A stretch of 64,000 nt of DNA from ChocPot-Mid sp043804925 (GTDB lineage Bacteria > Bacteroidota > Ignavibacteria > Kapaibacteriales > UBA2268). The position numbers and the translations under genes are program-made. The DNA is taken from the NCBI GenBank assembly GCA_043804925.1, contig JAZDIP010000092.1, positions 37,472 through 101,471 of the forward strand. Reading direction: 5' to 3'. The notes under the pieces are model-generated. The model searched no databases. It was not told the DNA's origin and saw nothing but the letters and a program-made list of their open reading frames with translations. This document shows positions 1-8,379 of the stretch, in pieces; positions within the stretch are counted from its first letter, which is position 1, and the number at the start of each line of letters is the position of its first letter.

Positions 1-1166
1 TAGGGACTTTGGCAACATATATTAAACCTTTTGGTACTTTATTTATCAAGCTCCTCAGTTTTTTAGCTATACCGCTTGTCTTGGCATCTCTAATTATAGG
101 TGCAGCAAGTTTAGAGGACATTAAGAAACTGGGCAGAATCGGGATAAAGACATTCACCATTTACATTGTTACAACTGCCATAGCAATCTCAATTGGATTA
201 GGAATGGCAAATTTAATTGAACCGGGGAAGCAGTTAAATGAATTTACAAAGAACAGACTAATAGGAACTTTCCAGCCCGACAGCGAAGACCTGGTAATGC
301 AAAATATTGATATAGACATTATTGACTTCTTTTTGGATATCGTGCCGAGTAATCCAATCAACGCTATGGCAAGCGGTAATATGCTTCAAATTGTGTTCTT
401 TGCTGTTATCTTCGGAATAACCTTGACATTTATTGGCAGAGAAAAATCGAAACCGGTTGTTGATTTATTCGATGGAATCAGTAGTGCAATGATAAAGATG
501 GTTGATTTCATTATGTTCCTTGCTCCTATTGGTGTTTTTGCACTGATTAGTACAACAATTGCCGATTTTGGTTTCGGGATTATTTCTACTTTGTTTTGGT
601 ATATGCTGGCGGTTTTGCTTGGTTTGTTGATTCATACTATAGTAATATATTCTCTTATTGTCAAATATCTGGGTAAGATGAGTCCTGCAAAATTTTTTAA
701 AGGTATTAGAAATGTTCAGGCGATTGGTTTCAGTACAAGCTCCAGTGCGGCGACTTTACCAATTAATATAAAAAGTTGTGAAAATAATTTGGGAGTACCG
801 AAGCAGATTTCAGGATTTGTACTTCCTTTAGGAGCAACGATAAATATGGATGGGACTGCATTATATCAAGGTGTAGCGGCAGTGTTTATTGCACAGGTTT
901 ATGGCTTTGATTTATCAATAATACAACAATTAACTATAGTCATTACTGCTGTATTGGCTTCAATAGGTACTGCTCCCGTTCCGGGTGTCGGTATTATCAT
1001 GTTGGTGATGATATTAAATGCCATACACATACCACCTGAAGGAATAGCACTTATAATAGGCGTTGACAGAATATTGGATATGTGCAGAACAATAACTAAC
1101 GTTTCCGGCGATGCTGCTGTTGCAGTTGCTATCACCGGACAGGAGCAATTAAGAAAAACTCAATAA
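1..1166 (+). CDS. Dicarboxylate/amino acid:cation symporter, 5'-truncated
   Basis: Sodium- or proton-coupled symporter of the DAACS family (GltP/DctA/GltPh type) in the inner membrane. The reading frame is open to the left edge, and the visible protein begins within the first family helices (FIKLLSFLAIPLVLASLI), so some 40-50 N-terminal residues probably lie outside the window; the TTG at position 9 is not taken as the real start. Family signatures are clear: the serine-rich re-entrant loop (GFSTSSSAATLP), the NMDGTALYQG segment of the ion site, and the C-terminal GVDRILDMCRTITNVSGD stretch with the substrate-binding Asp/Arg/Asn residues. Substrate (glutamate, aspartate or C4-dicarboxylate) cannot be decided by eye. 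The gene converges on the small lipoprotein-like gene downstream. Confidence 0.9.
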   Translation, partial: GTLATYIKPFGTLFIKLLSFLAIPLVLASLIIGAASLEDIKKLGRIGIKTFTIYIVTTAIAISIGLGMANLIEPGKQLNEFTKNRLIGTFQPDSEDLVMQNIDIDIIDFFLDIVPSNPINAMASGNMLQIVFFAVIFGITLTFIGREKSKPVVDLFDGISSAMIKMVDFIMFLAPIGVFALISTTIADFGFGIISTLFWYMLAVLLGLLIHTIVIYSLIVKYLGKMSPAKFFKGIRNVQAIGFSTSSSAATLPINIKSCENNLGVPKQISGFVLPLGATINMDGTALYQGVAAVFIAQVYGFDLSIIQQLTIVITAVLASIGTAPVPGVGIIMLVMILNAIHIPPEGIALIIGVDRILDMCRTITNVSGDAAVAVAITGQEQLRKTQ

Positions 1167-1220
1167 AGGTCTAAACAATTATGTTTTATCATACTGAGAA
1201 TGTTAAGGACAAAAGCCGGT

Positions 1221-1610
1221 TTATTTATGAGTTTTTTCCCGGACAATAATTTCACCATTATTGACAATTGAACCTTCATTAATAATATGATGTTTAACAA
1301 TTAGGGAAGCATCCTTCATGACTTCGAGGATAGCTCTGTTATCAACCATTAAATTCAAACATTCGGCTTTGCCGTTAATTATTACTTTGCCGCAAATATT
1401 GACATCACTTTCTGAGGTCGGGATCAGTCCTTGCTGCCAGGTTGAAACATCAGCCCAATCTCCACCTTCGACAGTTGACACAATGATTGGAGGTACTTTT
1501 TCCTTTGCCGGTACTTCTTCATTTTTTTGTGTACATTGAATTAAACCAATTGTAGTTATTATGATGGCAAAAAAGAATAAAATTTTTTGCATTTTCAGTA
1601 TGTGCTTCAT
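1221..1610 (-). CDS. Small exported (possibly lipo-) protein
   Basis: About 129 residues. A hydrophobic N-terminus (ILFFFAIIITTIGLIQC) resembles a signal peptide ending in a Cys, but Gln before the Cys is not a standard lipobox, so lipidation is uncertain. The mature part contains GGDWADVSTWQQGLIPT followed by a short run resembling the beta-repeat motifs seen at the start of many Bacteroidota surface proteins (G-x-W-x-D-x-x-T-W-x-x-G-x-x-P). I start at the ATG at 1610 because GGGGAG lies just upstream; a TTG at 1625 would add five residues. No enzymatic residues were recognised. Function unknown. Confidence 0.6.
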   Translation of the reverse strand: MKHILKMQKILFFFAIIITTIGLIQCTQKNEEVPAKEKVPPIIVSTVEGGDWADVSTWQQGLIPTSESDVNICGKVIINGKAECLNLMVDNRAILEVMKDASLIVKHHIINEGSIVNNGEIIVREKTHK

Positions 1611-1732
1611 TACTTTACTCCCCAATAGTATAATTTAAAAAATTTATTAGAAACTTTTCTTCTAAAATACAATATTTTTATTAATTTTAAAAAATTAAAA
1701 TTGATTAACTTTGACAACTAAATTTTGAAAAT

Positions 1733-2821
1733 ATGATTTTTAATGAAAAAAAGGTGTTGGTAGGTATGTCCGGGGGAGTTGATTCTTCGGTTGCAGCCGG
1801 ACTTTTACTTAAGCAGGGATATGAAGTTATTGGAGTAACAATAGAACCATTTTATTTCTATGATTACTACAAAAACAATGAGAAACAAAATCCAAAAGGC
1901 AGTATAAATGACGCGAAGACAACATGTTCACGTCTTGGAATCGAACATTTTGTCGTTGATTATTTCGATTTTTTTAAGAGTACTGTTGTTGATTACTTTA
2001 TTGAAGAATATTTATCCGGAAGAACACCTAATCCATGTGCCAAATGTAATCCACTTATAAAATGGGGTAAACTCCTGCAAACTGCTGATGAATTTGGTGC
2101 TAAATATATTGCTACAGGTCATTATGCAAAGATTGATTTTGATACAATACAAAATAGATTTCTTTTAAAAAAGGGTAAGGATTCTTTCAAAGACCAATCA
2201 TATTTTCTTTGGGGATTAACGCAAGAACAACTTTCAAGAACATTATTTCCTTTGAGTGATTTAACCAAGGATGAAACAAGAAATATTGCCAAGAGTATGG
2301 GATTTAAGAACTTTAATAAAACAGATTCTCAGGAAGTTTGCTTTATTGCAGATAATAATTATCATAAATTTCTTAGATGTTCGATTCCTGATGTTGATAA
2401 AAAAATTGGACAGGGCAATATTTTATTCAGGGGAAAAGTGCTTGGTAAACATCAGGGTTATCCTTTCTATACAATCGGACAAAGAAAGGGTATTGGGATT
2501 ACATATAAGGACGCTCTTTATGTGAAAAAAATAAATCCGGCAGACAATACAATTGAAGTTGATATTGAGGGTAATCTATTCAGTAAATCTTTGATTCTAA
2601 ATTCAGTTAATGTTATTAAATATTCAAAGTTTGACGAAGACAAAATTTATAATGTTAAAATCAGGTACAAAGACCCGGGTTCTCCGGCAAAATGCAAGAT
2701 AATAGATAATCATAAGTTGCTGATAGAATTTTTCGATGAGAAAAGAGCAGTCACACCCGGACAATCAGCTGTACTTTTTGAAGGTGATGATTTGGTTGCC
2801 GGGGGAGTTATCGACAATTAA
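1733..2821 (+). CDS. mnmA: tRNA-specific 2-thiouridylase MnmA
   Basis: Activates U34 of tRNA-Lys/Glu/Gln with ATP and inserts sulfur to make 2-thiouridine; cytoplasmic. The protein has 362 residues, normal for the family. Seen directly: N-terminal PP-loop GMSGGVDSSV (residues 11-20), the NPCAKCN motif whose Cys102 would be the catalytic cysteine, and DSQEVCFI with Cys203 as its persulfide partner; GQRKGIGI marks the C-terminal RNA-binding barrel. The last codons (GAC AAT TAA) lie inside the first unit of a 7-bp tandem repeat that continues into the spacer before pgi. Confidence 0.96.
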   Translation: MIFNEKKVLVGMSGGVDSSVAAGLLLKQGYEVIGVTIEPFYFYDYYKNNEKQNPKGSINDAKTTCSRLGIEHFVVDYFDFFKSTVVDYFIEEYLSGRTPNPCAKCNPLIKWGKLLQTADEFGAKYIATGHYAKIDFDTIQNRFLLKKGKDSFKDQSYFLWGLTQEQLSRTLFPLSDLTKDETRNIAKSMGFKNFNKTDSQEVCFIADNNYHKFLRCSIPDVDKKIGQGNILFRGKVLGKHQGYPFYTIGQRKGIGITYKDALYVKKINPADNTIEVDIEGNLFSKSLILNSVNVIKYSKFDEDKIYNVKIRYKDPGSPAKCKIIDNHKLLIEFFDEKRAVTPGQSAVLFEGDDLVAGGVIDN

Positions 2822-2848
2822 CAATTAACAATTAACAATTAACAATTA
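2814..2848 (+). repeat. Tandem repeat, five units of ACAATTA
   Basis: Five perfect 7-bp units in direct tandem. The mnmA stop codon TAA (2819-2821) straddles units one and two, and the array ends 16 nt before the pgi start. A shorter tract of the same unit occurs at about 53947-53970 near the right edge of the putative mobile element. Confidence 0.9.
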
Positions 2849-2864
2849 AATTTTAGGAATAAAT

Positions 2865-4508
2865 ATGAGTAAACTTCGTAAATTATCTAATTGGGCTGAA
2901 CTGGAAAAGCACTTCATTTCCATTTTCAAATTACAAATGAAAGATATGTTTGAATCCGATAAAGCAAGGTTTGAAAAATTCAGCATAAGATTTAATGATT
3001 TCCTGTTTGATTACTCCAAAAACAGGATAACAGAAGAAACTTTGATTTTGTTAATTAATCTTGCAGAACAATGCAGTTTAAAAAAAGCAATAGAGGATAT
3101 GTTCACAGGCAAGAAAATCAATTTTACGGAAAGTAGGGCTGTATTGCATACTGCACTCAGGAACCGTTCTGATAGCCCAGTTTATTTAGATGGAAAAGAC
3201 ATTATGCCAAAAATCCAAAGAGTATTATTACAGATGCAAAATTTTGTTGATGATGTCCACAATGGCAAATGGAGAGGGTATAATGGTCAAAAAATCACTG
3301 ATGTAATTAACATTGGTATTGGTGGCTCGGATTTAGGACCGTACATGGTTACTTCTGCATTAAAACCTTACGCTGTCGAAGGGATGAATGTGCATTATGT
3401 TTCAAATGTTGACGGAACTCATATTGCAGAAGTTTTGAAAAAAATATCGGCTGAAACTTGCTTGTTTGTCATTGCCTCAAAAACTTTTACCACTCAGGAA
3501 ACATTGACTAATGCAAATACAGCGAAGAAATGGTTTTTAGAAAATTCAGGGAATAATATTGAAAATGTAAAGAAACATTTTATCGCCTTGTCCACCAATA
3601 CTAAAGCAGTCAGTGAGTTTGGTATTGATGTTTCTAATATGTTCGAATTTTGGGATTGGGTGGGGGGCAGGTATTCCCTTTGGTCTGCTATCGGAATGTC
3701 AATAGCACTATACATCGGTTTTAAGAATTTCATCGAGTTGCTCACAGGTGCTTACGAGATGGACGAACATTTCAGGGATACGGCATTTTCAGAGAATATC
3801 CCTGTAATCATGGCACTGCTTGGAATATGGTATTCCAACTTTTTCAAAGCACCGACATATGCAGTGATTCCTTACGACCAGTATCTGGAGCACTTCCCTG
3901 CTTTTCTGCAGCAACTCGACATGGAAAGCAACGGAAAATATGTTACGAAATCAGGTCAAAAAGTTGACTACGCCACGGCTCCTGTTCTTTGGGGAGAGCC
4001 GGGAACAAATGCACAACATTCATTCTTTCAGCTAATTCATCAAGGCACTCAACTAATCCCGGCAGATTTTATCGGGGCTGTTAAAACACATAATAATATC
4101 GGTGAGCATCACAATATCTTAATGTCAAACTTTTTTGCACAAACAGAAGCTTTGATGAAAGGAAAGAGCGAGGATGAAGTCCGTAGAGAATTAGAGAAAA
4201 GCGGCTTGTCGCAGGATGAAATTAAAATGCTCTTACCACACAAAATATTTGAAGGCAACAGACCGACAAATTCAATACTGATAAAGAAAATCACTCCCCG
4301 TACACTTGGCTCTTTGCTCGCAATGTACGAGCATAAAGTATTTGTGCAGGGTGTTATCTGGGATATAAATTCATTCGACCAATGGGGAGTGGAATTAGGC
4401 AAACAACTTGCAAAAACAGTATTATCAGAATTAAGAAATAAAGAAGAAGTGAAAGAACACGACAGCTCAACAAATGGGTTGATGAATTATTATTTGGATT
4501 TTACATAA
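2865..4508 (+). CDS. pgi: Glucose-6-phosphate isomerase
   Basis: Interconverts glucose-6-phosphate and fructose-6-phosphate in glycolysis and gluconeogenesis; cytoplasmic. The 547-residue length matches the long bacterial form (E. coli type). Motifs read from the sequence: NIGIGGSDLGPYM (phosphate-binding), GGRYSLWSAIGMS (PGI signature), GEPGTNAQHSFFQLIHQGT (active-site Gln and His), and GVIWDINSFDQWGVELGK near the C-terminus with the conserved Lys. The ATG is preceded by TAGGAAT. It lies 43 nt after mnmA and may be co-transcribed with it. Confidence 0.96.
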   Translation: MSKLRKLSNWAELEKHFISIFKLQMKDMFESDKARFEKFSIRFNDFLFDYSKNRITEETLILLINLAEQCSLKKAIEDMFTGKKINFTESRAVLHTALRNRSDSPVYLDGKDIMPKIQRVLLQMQNFVDDVHNGKWRGYNGQKITDVINIGIGGSDLGPYMVTSALKPYAVEGMNVHYVSNVDGTHIAEVLKKISAETCLFVIASKTFTTQETLTNANTAKKWFLENSGNNIENVKKHFIALSTNTKAVSEFGIDVSNMFEFWDWVGGRYSLWSAIGMSIALYIGFKNFIELLTGAYEMDEHFRDTAFSENIPVIMALLGIWYSNFFKAPTYAVIPYDQYLEHFPAFLQQLDMESNGKYVTKSGQKVDYATAPVLWGEPGTNAQHSFFQLIHQGTQLIPADFIGAVKTHNNIGEHHNILMSNFFAQTEALMKGKSEDEVRRELEKSGLSQDEIKMLLPHKIFEGNRPTNSILIKKITPRTLGSLLAMYEHKVFVQGVIWDINSFDQWGVELGKQLAKTVLSELRNKEEVKEHDSSTNGLMNYYLDFT

Positions 4509-4620
4509 AAGTTCCATAGCGTTTTCATGGTAAGCCAATCAAATTCTAATTATTTTTGTAAAAAATCTCAAACTTTCGTAAATTAATTATTTAGTTTGCA
4601 CAACAAAAGAATTGCATCAT

Positions 4621-6255
4621 ATGAAATATGAAATAGTAAAAGATCCGGATAAACCATTCCCGAAAAACGAAAGGAATACGGTTGCAACTTATGGCACTGC
4701 TACAGTAACGGAAACAGATAAAGATGGAAATCAAAAAACAACAAAATACGGGATTGTAAGAAATGTAGATATTTATAAGTTGATAAATGAAGGAAAACAG
4801 ATAAATATTGAGGGCTGTTTTGTAGAGAAGTTTTCAATTGCCGAGTATTGGGTAGAATATAATATAAAGAAAGAATCTGAAGTAAAAATTAAGAATATTT
4901 CAGCTTTAAATTCTTTTTTCAACGACTTTGCTCATTTTCGTTCAGCGACATTCAACGGTGATGCTGTTTTCTCATCAGCGACATTCAACGGCGTTGCTTA
5001 CTTCGATTCAGCTACTTTCGACGATAATACTACTTTCGATTCAACGATATTCAGCGGCGATGCTTACTTCTATTCAGCGACATTCAGTGGCGATGCTTAC
5101 TTCGATTCAGCGACATTCAGCGACTCTGCTAATTTCTCTTCAGCAACATTTAGCGGCTCTGCTAATTTCTCATCAGTGACATTCAACAGTGATGCTACTT
5201 TCTCTTTTTCTATATTCAGCGGTTATGTTTTTTTTTATTTTGCATCATTTAGCGGCTCTGCTAATTTCTCATCAGTGACATTCAGCGGCGACGCTAATTT
5301 TTCTCCATCGACATTCAGCGGCGATGCTAATTTTTCTTTTGCGAAATTCAGCGGTGATACTTATTTCGATTCCGCTACATTCTGTGGCTATGCTTCTTTC
5401 TTTTCTGCGAAATTTAGTGGTAGAGCTTTTTTCGATTCAGTTACATTCAGAGGTGATGCTATTTTTTATTCAGCGACATTCAGCGGCAGTGCTGCTTTCT
5501 ATTCAGTAAAATTCAAGGGGGAAATGAATTGGGATGGGACAAAATTTCGGAAAGAAGTTCATTTAAAGAATGCTTTTTTTGAATATCCTGTGAACTTTTC
5601 GAACTTAAAGTTTTTGGAATTGGATTTAACAGGTGTGGTTTTCGATAAATATGCTTTATTTAAAAATTGTGAAATTGATAAGGGACCAAGGGAAACATTT
5701 CGGATAATCAAGAATGAGTTTATGAGAACAAACAATAGGATAGATGCTCTGGATTATCATAAGAAAGAGATGGAAGAGTATGAAGCAGAACTAAAAAAGG
5801 AAAGAAATAAAGAAACCATAAAACGATGGAAAATCAAACAGTGGAACAGAAACCACTGGTATTTGAATTGCCGGTATAAAAAATATTGGGGTAAAGACGA
5901 AATTATATTAAAACTTAATAAAATAACTAATTATTATGGAGTTAGTTGGCCACAGGCACTAAAAGTTACACTATCATTTTCTTTAATTACTTTTTCATTA
6001 CTATTTTTATGTGGCATTTCAAGTGAAATGACATATTACGAATGGGGTTGGAAAGGATGGATTAGTTTTTCTGAAGTGTGTGAATATTATTTAAAGGGGT
6101 TTTTAAGTTTCCTCGATATCACACATAAATTTAATTTCTTAGGCGAAGGAAGCTTAAATTTTATGGGATATATAATTGATTTTATAGCTCGGTTGGGAAT
6201 CGGTTATGGATATTTCCAGATTATCCAAGCATTCAGGAAATTTAAAATTTGGTAG
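4621..6255 (+). CDS. Pentapeptide-repeat protein with C-terminal membrane segments
   Basis: About 544 residues. Roughly residues 105-310 consist of imperfect five-residue repeats of the form (A)xFxx with alternating FSGDA/YFDSA/TFSGS units, predicted to fold as a right-handed quadrilateral beta-helix. After a charged helical linker (EMEEYEAELKKERNKETIK) come at least two hydrophobic segments (VTLSFSLITFSLLFLCGI and a C-terminal FIARLGIGYGYFQII), so the repeat domain is probably membrane-tethered. The ATG at 4621 is chosen over an upstream TTG at 4612; neither has a strong ribosome site. Related proteins exist in many bacteria with no agreed function; a gyrase-mimic role is not implied. Confidence 0.75.
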   Translation: MKYEIVKDPDKPFPKNERNTVATYGTATVTETDKDGNQKTTKYGIVRNVDIYKLINEGKQINIEGCFVEKFSIAEYWVEYNIKKESEVKIKNISALNSFFNDFAHFRSATFNGDAVFSSATFNGVAYFDSATFDDNTTFDSTIFSGDAYFYSATFSGDAYFDSATFSDSANFSSATFSGSANFSSVTFNSDATFSFSIFSGYVFFYFASFSGSANFSSVTFSGDANFSPSTFSGDANFSFAKFSGDTYFDSATFCGYASFFSAKFSGRAFFDSVTFRGDAIFYSATFSGSAAFYSVKFKGEMNWDGTKFRKEVHLKNAFFEYPVNFSNLKFLELDLTGVVFDKYALFKNCEIDKGPRETFRIIKNEFMRTNNRIDALDYHKKEMEEYEAELKKERNKETIKRWKIKQWNRNHWYLNCRYKKYWGKDEIILKLNKITNYYGVSWPQALKVTLSFSLITFSLLFLCGISSEMTYYEWGWKGWISFSEVCEYYLKGFLSFLDITHKFNFLGEGSLNFMGYIIDFIARLGIGYGYFQIIQAFRKFKIW

Positions 6256-6872
6256 AATAGAAATTATCGTTCATCATTTAATTCTTTTCCCGTTCTGTCA
6301 GTTGTTACAACTGACAGAAAATCCCCAAACCACGTAGTAGTAACACCTTTGTAGCACATGACACCCAACAACATTCATAACCACGTAGTGGTGACACAAA
6401 ATTCTATTTTCCAATCCTGTGCCACTATCTTCAGATAGTGGACAAAATTCAGCAAGACTAATGGGCTTTAGTCCAAAACATTTATGGCTAAAGCCAAAAC
6501 CAAATTTTTAATCTATCCACTACATAAATGTAGTGGCACAATATATAAATTATCAAAATCATTAAAATCAGCTTAATCAGTGGTTCAGACAGTAGAGTCT
6601 TCACGTGAAATAATTTATTCCCTGACGGGAAAACACCGCATTGTGGTTCACCTTGTTACCATAATGCAATCCCTCACGGGATAAATTCTCTGTGTATCTC
6701 TGTGCATCCTCAGTGGCTCTGTGTAACTGCCTTCAATTCTACATTTACAAAAACAATCAGCGAAATCATTTTAATCAGTTAAATCTGTGGTTCAGACATT
6801 TTACGGCTTTTACGTTTAAATTCTTTTGGTTAACTGATAGCCGACAACAGATAACGGATAACTTTACAAACT
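6256..6872. repeat. Gene-free stretch packed with short palindromes
   Basis: No convincing gene. Besides the 6293-6319 hairpin it holds CCACGTAGTGG (6381-6391), CCACTATCT/AGATAGTGG (6422-6441), GGCTTTAG/CTAAAGCC (6464-6495), CCACTACA-TAAA-TGTAGTGG (6517-6536), CCCTGACGGG (6620-6629) and CCCTCACGGG (6671-6680). GTGGTTCAGACA occurs twice (about 6581 and 6789), each time after AATCAG-type text. These resemble small dispersed repeats common between genes in Bacteroidota. A 63-codon open frame here (6692-6883) is made of this repeat text and is not called. Confidence 0.75.
6293..6319. repeat. Perfect 13-bp inverted repeat
   Basis: Arms TTCTGTCAGTTGT and ACAACTGACAGAA are perfect reverse complements separated by a single T, 38 bp after the stop of the pentapeptide-repeat gene. 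No T-run follows on either strand, so a simple intrinsic terminator is unlikely. It may be a REP-like dispersed element or a protein-binding site. Confidence 0.8.
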
Positions 6873-8306
6873 CTATCCCTTAACCACCGCAACAGGTCTC
6901 AGCTTCACAACTTTTTTTGCGATTCCTGTCTGCTCGACTACATTGACAACAGAGTTTACATCCTTGTAAGCATAAGGAGATTCTTCAGATAATCCTTTTA
7001 GCGAACCTGTCTGTACGGTTATTCCTTTTTGGTTAAGTTCGGATTTTATTTCTTCTCCACCCGCAACTTTTCTTGCGGCAGTTCTGGAAAGCAATCTTCC
7101 CGAACCATGACAGCAGGACCCAAAGCTTTGTTCCATGCTCCCCGGCTGTCCAACAAGAATATAAGATGATGTTCCCATGCTTCCGGGAATTAAAACCGGT
7201 TGACCGACTGCCCTGTAATCTTTCGGTAATTCGGGATGATAAGCAGGGAAAGCACGAGTAGCTCCCTTGCGGTGAACCATTACTTTCCGCTTTTGTCCAT
7301 CTATCGAGTGTTCCTCGATTTTAGCTATGTTATGAGCAACATCGTAAAGCAAATCAAGGTTTCCTCCTGCTGAACCAAAAACGTTTTTCCATGCCTGACG
7401 CACTTCCCAAGTTATGAGTTGTCTGTTAACCCATGCAAAATTTGCGGCGGCAGACATTGCTGTAAAGTATTCCTCTCCTTCGCATGAGGATATAGGAACG
7501 CAGGATAATTCCCTGTCAGGCAGTTCTATTCCGAAATCCCTGACTTTAACATTCATTTTCTTAATAAAATCTGTTGCAACCTGATGCCCCAATCCACGTG
7601 AACCGGTATGTATTTGAATTACAATCTGTCCTTTTCTTAAACCAAAGGCACGAGCTGTTTCCTCATCGAAGATTTCCGATACTTCGTCAATCTCGATAAA
7701 GTGGTTACCAGCACCCATAGTTCCAAGCTGGTCAAATCCTCGCTTTTTAGCATAATCCGATACAGCAACCGAATCCGCAGAAGCCAAAGAGCCGTTTGAT
7801 TCTGTGAATTGTAAATCGTTGTCAGTTGCATAGCCCTCTTTCAAAGCCCACTTACAGCCGTTGTTCAATACTTTGTCCAAGTCAGAAAAAGATAATTTAA
7901 CTTTTCCACCTTTGCCGACACCCGATGGAACTTCATTGTAAATTTCTTTAGAGAGAAAATTGATTTTACCTTTAATATCATCTATAGAAAATTTTGTTTT
8001 CAATATTCTAATTCCGCAGTTTATATCATAACCGATACCGCCGGGAGAAATAACACCGTCATTCAAATTAGTAGCGGCAACTCCGCCAATCGGGAAACCA
8101 TAGCCCTCGTGAATATCCGGCATTGCCAATGAGTATTTCTGTATTCCCGGCAATGTAGCGACATTCCGCAATTGCCAAAGTGACCTGTCTTTTAGCACCT
8201 GTTCGAGCATATCTCCACTTACATAAAGTCGTGCAGGTACACGCATTTTTTCCGATTTGGGTATCTCCCAAATGTCCGGTTTTATTTCTTTCAGATTTTC
8301 GAGCAT
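6873..8306 (-). CDS. rtcB: RNA-splicing ligase RtcB
   Basis: GTP- and Mn-dependent ligase joining 2',3'-cyclic-phosphate (or 3'-phosphate) and 5'-OH RNA ends; used in RNA repair. The 477 residues cover the whole family fold. Visible: MPDIHEGYGFPIGGVAA, GGIGYDINCGIR (metal-binding Asp/Cys), GAGNHFIEID, HTGSRGLGHQ, HRKGATRAFP, and CCHGSGRLLSRT, whose His is the expected guanylylated residue. No rtcA, rtcR or archease is adjacent. Its substrates, cleaved tRNAs with cyclic phosphates, are the kind of damage that anticodon nucleases such as those suspected around 46-49 kb would leave; that link is inference. Confidence 0.95.
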   Translation of the reverse strand: MLENLKEIKPDIWEIPKSEKMRVPARLYVSGDMLEQVLKDRSLWQLRNVATLPGIQKYSLAMPDIHEGYGFPIGGVAATNLNDGVISPGGIGYDINCGIRILKTKFSIDDIKGKINFLSKEIYNEVPSGVGKGGKVKLSFSDLDKVLNNGCKWALKEGYATDNDLQFTESNGSLASADSVAVSDYAKKRGFDQLGTMGAGNHFIEIDEVSEIFDEETARAFGLRKGQIVIQIHTGSRGLGHQVATDFIKKMNVKVRDFGIELPDRELSCVPISSCEGEEYFTAMSAAANFAWVNRQLITWEVRQAWKNVFGSAGGNLDLLYDVAHNIAKIEEHSIDGQKRKVMVHRKGATRAFPAYHPELPKDYRAVGQPVLIPGSMGTSSYILVGQPGSMEQSFGSCCHGSGRLLSRTAARKVAGGEEIKSELNQKGITVQTGSLKGLSEESPYAYKDVNSVVNVVEQTGIAKKVVKLRPVAVVKG

Positions 8307-8379
8307 AAATTTTAAAATAAAATCTTTAATTTTGCTTTTATAAATTATTAATATAAATAAAAATGAATAATATAAAAAA

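Noticed and set aside
2814..2848. Attachment-site direct repeat pairing with AACAATT at 53947
   Set aside because: The same 7-bp unit is a low-complexity tract and lies next to mnmA, 37 kb from the integrase; it is not a plausible element boundary.
4928..5509. Open frames with regular Ile/Ser/Arg-His text inside the pentapeptide gene
   Set aside because: They are out-of-frame readings of the repetitive pentapeptide DNA.
4621..6255. Gyrase-inhibiting Qnr-like protein
   Set aside because: The repeats are irregular, and membrane segments follow; Qnr proteins are soluble and shorter.
6692..6883. 63-codon open frame in the palindrome cluster
   Set aside because: Composed of dispersed-repeat text (CTCTGTG and AATCAG phrases), no ribosome site, overlaps the end of rtcB on the other strand.
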